Origin: Paraburkholderia sacchari
Lineage (GTDB): Bacteria > Pseudomonadota > Gammaproteobacteria > Burkholderiales > Burkholderiaceae
NCBI RefSeq assembly: GCF_000785435.2
Contig: NZ_JTDB02000008.1
Span: 124,001-188,000 of the forward strand
Length of the DNA stretch: 64,000 nt
Direction of reading: 5' to 3'
The translations under genes and the position numbers were made by a program. The number at the start of each line of letters is the position of its first letter. Position 1 is the first letter of the stretch. The notes below the pieces were generated by a model. It worked only from the letters and a program-made list of their open reading frames with translations. It did not search any database and had not been told where the DNA came from. Of the stretch, positions 60,708 through 64,000 are shown in pieces.

Positions 60708-63404
60708 ATGTCCGCTGTACCCGACGAAGTCCTGAAATACATTGCCACCGAAAAGGACGAAGATCCTCAGGAAACCGCCGAGTGGCTGGAGGCGCTGGAC
60801 GGCGTCATTTCCGCCATCGGTCCCGACCGCGCTCACTACCTGATTGAGAAGCAGATCGAATTCGCCCGCGTGCATGGCGAGCATCTGCCGTTCTCGGCCA
60901 ACACGCCGTACATCAACACGATCCCCGTCGCCAACCAGGCCAAGAACCCGGGCGACCAGGACATCGAACACCGCATTCGCTCGTACACGCGCTGGAACGC
61001 CATCGCCATGGTGCTGCGCGCGGGCAAGAACACGAACGTAGGCGGCCACATCGCGTCGTTCGCTTCGGCCGCGACGCTCTATGACGTCGGCTACAACCAC
61101 TTCTGGCGCGCTCCGTCGCCGGAACATGGCGGCGACCTCGTGTTCGTGCAGGGCCACTCGTCGCCGGGCGTCTACTCGCGCGCGTTCCTGCTCGGCCGCC
61201 TGTCCGAGAACCAGCTCGACAACTTCCGCCAGGAAGTGGGCGGCCAGGGCATCTCGTCGTACCCGCACCCGTGGCTGATGCCCGACTTCTGGCAGTTCCC
61301 GACCGTCTCGATGGGCCTCGGCCCGATCATGGCGATCTACCAGGCGCGCTTCATGAAGTACCTGCAGGCGCGCGGCATTGCGAAGACCGACGGCCGCAAG
61401 GTCTGGGCCTTCCTCGGCGACGGCGAAACGGACGAGCCGGAATCGCTTGGCGCGATCGGCATGGCCGGCCGCGAGCGTCTGGACAACCTCGTGTTCGTCA
61501 TCAACTGCAACCTGCAGCGTCTCGACGGCCCGGTGCGCGGCAACGGCAAGATCATCCAGGAACTCGAAAGCGAATTCCGCGGCGCCGGCTGGAACGTCGT
61601 CAAGGTAATCTGGGGCAGCCGCTGGGACGCGCTGTTCGCGCGCGACAAGTCGGGCGCACTGATGCGCCGCATGATGGAAGTCGTCGACGGCGAGTACCAG
61701 ACGTACAAGTCGGAGTCGGGCGCCTACGTGCGCGAGCACTTCTTCAACACGCCGGAACTCAAGGCGCTGGTCGCCGACTGGTCCGATGACGACATCTGGA
61801 ACCTGAACCGTGGCGGTCACGATCCGCACAAGATCTACGCGGCGTTCCATCAGGCCCAGAACGCGAAGGGCCAGCCGACCCTGATCCTCGCCAAGACGAT
61901 CAAGGGCTATGGCATGGGCGAAGCCGGCCAGGCCATGAACATTACCCACCAGCAGAAGAAGATGCAGGTGGACCAGCTCAAGAAGTTCCGCGACCAGTTC
62001 CGTCTGCCGATCACGGACGAGCAGATCGTCGACGTGCCGTACATCAAGTTCGAGGAAGGTTCCAAGGAGCTCGAGTACATGCGCAAGAAGCGCATGGATC
62101 TCGGCGGCTACCTGCCCGCGCGCCGCCAGAAGGCGGAGTCGCTGCCGGTGCCGGCGCTCGAAGCGTTCGATCCGCTGCTCAAGGGCACGGGCGAAGGCCG
62201 CGAAATCTCCACGACTATGGCGTTCGTGCGTATCCTCAACATCCTGTTGAAGGACAAGGCGCTCGGCAAGCGCGTCGTGCCGATCGTGCCGGACGAGTCG
62301 CGTACCTTCGGTATGGAAGGCCTGTTCCGCCAGATCGGCATCTGGAATCAGGACGGCCAGAAGTACGTGCCGGAAGATGCCGACCAGCTGATGTTCTACA
62401 AGGAATCGCAGACCGGCCAGATTCTCCAGGAAGGCATTAACGAAGCCGGTGGCATGTGCGACTGGATCGCAGCCGCGACGTCGTATTCGACGCACGGCGA
62501 GATCATGGTGCCGTTCTACATCTTCTACTCGATGTTCGGCCTCCAGCGCATCGGCGACCTGGTGTGGGCGGCGGGCGACATGCGTTCGCGCGGCTTCCTG
62601 CTGGGCGGCACCGCGGGCCGCACGACGCTCAACGGCGAAGGCCTGCAGCACGAAGACGGCCACTCGCTCCTGTGGGCGGCATCGGTGCCGAACTGCGTCA
62701 CCTATGACCCGACGTTCGGCTACGAACTCGCCGTGATCATGCAGGACGGCCTGCGCCGCATGGTGCAGGACCAGGAAGACGTGTTCTATTACATCACCGT
62801 GATGAACGAGAACTACGAGCATCCGGCGATCCCGCAGGGCGAAAACGTTGCGGCCGACATCCTCAAGGGCATGTACTCGTTCCGCAAGGGCGACGCGAAG
62901 GCCAAGGGTCCGCGCGTTCAGCTGATGGGCGCGGGCACGATCTTCAACGAAGTGATTGCTGCCGCCGACCTGCTCAAGAACGACTGGGGCGTCGAAGCGG
63001 ACCTCTGGAGCGTGCCGAGCTTCACGGAACTCGCTCGCGAAGGCCACGAAGTCGAGCGCTGGAACCTGCTGCACCCGACCGAGCCGCGCCGCGAGTCGCA
63101 CGTCGAGAAGCTGCTCAAGGGCACGGAAGGCCCGGTCATCGCATCGACCGACTACGTGCGCGCACTCGTCGACCAGATCCGTGGCCTCGTGCCGCGCAAG
63201 TTCGTGGTGCTCGGCACCGACGGTTTCGGCCGCTCGGACACGCGTGAGAATCTGCGTCACTTCTTCGAAGTCGATCGTTACTGGACGACGGTCGCAGCGC
63301 TCAACGCGCTCGCGGACGAAGGCAAGATCGAGCGCAAGGTGGTTGCCGACGCAATCGCCAAGTACAAGCTCGATCCGTCCAAACCTAACCCGATGACCGT
63401 CTAA
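60708..63404 (+). CDS. aceE: Pyruvate dehydrogenase E1 component, homodimeric
   Basis: Thiamine-pyrophosphate enzyme that decarboxylates pyruvate and hands the acetyl group to the E2 lipoyl arm. 898 residues, like E. coli AceE (887). TPP/Mg motif GDGETDEPESLGAIGMAG about residue 237, ending in NCNLQRLDGPVRGN; the pyrimidine-binding part follows near 500-650. CAGGAG seven bases before ATG at 60708 fixes the start. The E2 gene follows after 80 bp. Confidence 0.98.
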   Translation: MSAVPDEVLKYIATEKDEDPQETAEWLEALDGVISAIGPDRAHYLIEKQIEFARVHGEHLPFSANTPYINTIPVANQAKNPGDQDIEHRIRSYTRWNAIAMVLRAGKNTNVGGHIASFASAATLYDVGYNHFWRAPSPEHGGDLVFVQGHSSPGVYSRAFLLGRLSENQLDNFRQEVGGQGISSYPHPWLMPDFWQFPTVSMGLGPIMAIYQARFMKYLQARGIAKTDGRKVWAFLGDGETDEPESLGAIGMAGRERLDNLVFVINCNLQRLDGPVRGNGKIIQELESEFRGAGWNVVKVIWGSRWDALFARDKSGALMRRMMEVVDGEYQTYKSESGAYVREHFFNTPELKALVADWSDDDIWNLNRGGHDPHKIYAAFHQAQNAKGQPTLILAKTIKGYGMGEAGQAMNITHQQKKMQVDQLKKFRDQFRLPITDEQIVDVPYIKFEEGSKELEYMRKKRMDLGGYLPARRQKAESLPVPALEAFDPLLKGTGEGREISTTMAFVRILNILLKDKALGKRVVPIVPDESRTFGMEGLFRQIGIWNQDGQKYVPEDADQLMFYKESQTGQILQEGINEAGGMCDWIAAATSYSTHGEIMVPFYIFYSMFGLQRIGDLVWAAGDMRSRGFLLGGTAGRTTLNGEGLQHEDGHSLLWAASVPNCVTYDPTFGYELAVIMQDGLRRMVQDQEDVFYYITVMNENYEHPAIPQGENVAADILKGMYSFRKGDAKAKGPRVQLMGAGTIFNEVIAAADLLKNDWGVEADLWSVPSFTELAREGHEVERWNLLHPTEPRRESHVEKLLKGTEGPVIASTDYVRALVDQIRGLVPRKFVVLGTDGFGRSDTRENLRHFFEVDRYWTTVAALNALADEGKIERKVVADAIAKYKLDPSKPNPMTV

Positions 63405-63430
63405 CGCATCATCCCCCTGTGCATGGCATG

Positions 63431-63457
63431 CGCGCCTCCCCGAAGCGGGGAGGCGCG
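63431..63457 (+). other. Intercistronic hairpin between aceE and aceF
   Basis: Eleven-base perfect GC stem CGCGCCTCCCC / GGGGAGGCGCG with loop GAAGC, 26 nt after the aceE stop and no T-run. More likely an mRNA stability or processing element than a terminator. Confidence 0.6.
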
Positions 63458-63484
63458 TCGTATGCGGCCCCGGAGACACTAATA

Positions 63485-64000
63485 ATGAGTCAAGCGATCG
63501 AAGTCAAAGTGCCGGACATCGGCGATTACAAGGATATTCCTGTGATCGAGGTGCTGGTGAAGGCGGGTGACACCGTCGAAAAAGAGCAGTCGCTCATCAC
63601 GCTGGAATCGGATAAGGCGACGATGGACGTGCCGAGCCCGGCTTCGGGCACGGTCAAGGAAGTGAAGGTCAAGGTGGGCGACAACGTGTCGGAAGGCACG
63701 CTCGTCCTCGTGCTGGACGGCGCAGGTGCCGCCGCCGGTGCCCCTGCGGCTGCTGCGCCCGCCGCCGCTCCTGCTGCCGCACCGGCGGCAGCCGCTGCGG
63801 CAGCGCCGGCCGCCGCGCCCGCTGCTAGCGGTGGCGCGCAAAGCGTCAAGGTCCCTGACATCGGCGACTACAAGGATGTGCCGGTCATCGAGATCGGCGT
63901 GAAGGTCGGCGACCGCGTCGAGAAGGAGCAATCGCTCGTCACGCTCGAATCGGACAAGGCGACCATGGATGTGCCGAGCCCGGTGTCCGGCGTCGTCAAG
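63485..64000 (+). CDS. aceF: Pyruvate dehydrogenase E2 (dihydrolipoyl acetyltransferase), 5' part
   Basis: The visible 172 residues hold two lipoyl domains, each with the lysine in ESDKATMDVPSP (at about residues 44 and 162), joined by an Ala/Pro-rich hinge of about 40 residues. The E3-binding and catalytic parts lie beyond the window. ATG at 63485 starts the typical MSQAIEVKVPDIGDYKDI. Same operon as aceE. Confidence 0.97.
   Translation, partial: MSQAIEVKVPDIGDYKDIPVIEVLVKAGDTVEKEQSLITLESDKATMDVPSPASGTVKEVKVKVGDNVSEGTLVLVLDGAGAAAGAPAAAAPAAAPAAAPAAAAAAAPAAAPAASGGAQSVKVPDIGDYKDVPVIEIGVKVGDRVEKEQSLVTLESDKATMDVPSPVSGVVK

Noticed and set aside
60675..63479. 934-codon minus-strand frame across aceE
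   Set aside because: Antisense shadow: composition is typical of reverse-read codons of a GC-rich gene and no motif is present.

Overview
The window is chromosomal DNA from a high-GC betaproteobacterium of the Burkholderiaceae, most likely Paraburkholderia, Caballeronia or Burkholderia. The evidence is the gene content and protein sequence style: LctP, ThiC, ArgA/YggX, a long HrpA, GlnA-NtrB-NtrC, a FixLJ-type two-component pair, homodimeric AceE, and DinB under a LexA box. No database search was possible, so the genus is an inference.

Layout. 1-8000: lactate permease (cut by the window edge), a small glycine-zipper lipoprotein, thiC behind a TPP riboswitch, rnk, an EamA exporter, an entericidin and an MFS exporter. 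8091-8459: a tRNA-Leu(UAA) gene split at the anticodon by a 284-nt group I intron. 8600-16500: small secreted unknowns, a GST, a flavin disulfide oxidoreductase with a cupin and a phosphodiesterase behind it, a ProP-like MFS symporter and yggX. 16591-36332: argA divergent from hrpA, a beta-propeller protein, a membrane hydroxylase, an EI24 protein, a molybdopterin-binding-domain protein, a rhodanese, the nitrogen-control cluster glnA-ntrB-ntrC with NtrC-type sites and a sigma-54 promoter, a prolyl oligopeptidase, xth and a nitronate monooxygenase. 36595-37140: a PadR regulator divergent from the monooxygenase across two interlocked palindromes.

37316-47733 is a ~10.4-kb integrated element in the initiator tRNA-fMet gene. 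All its genes read on the minus strand: tyrosine integrase, an AlpA-like regulator, a ParB-like protein, a replication-initiator-like protein whose gene carries iterons, a run of tiny overlapping genes, an HK97-type major capsid protein, a P27-like small terminase, and a cargo operon at the tRNA end (Hcp tube protein, an STM2901-like protein, a DUF1493 protein) with its own promoter and terminator and lower GC. There is no portal, protease, large terminase, tail or lysis gene. I read it as a phage satellite (PICI-like) that brings its own capsid protein and carries a type VI secretion cargo module. The displaced attR copy of the tRNA end lacks 5 nt of the T-loop, so excision would break the tRNA and may lock the element in place.

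47734-64000: a COG4389 membrane protein, an Asp/Glu racemase, SOS-controlled dinB, a cytosine-deaminase-type amidohydrolase, prlC, folD, a FixL/FixJ-type kinase-regulator pair, and pyruvate dehydrogenase aceE followed by the start of aceF, which runs off the window.
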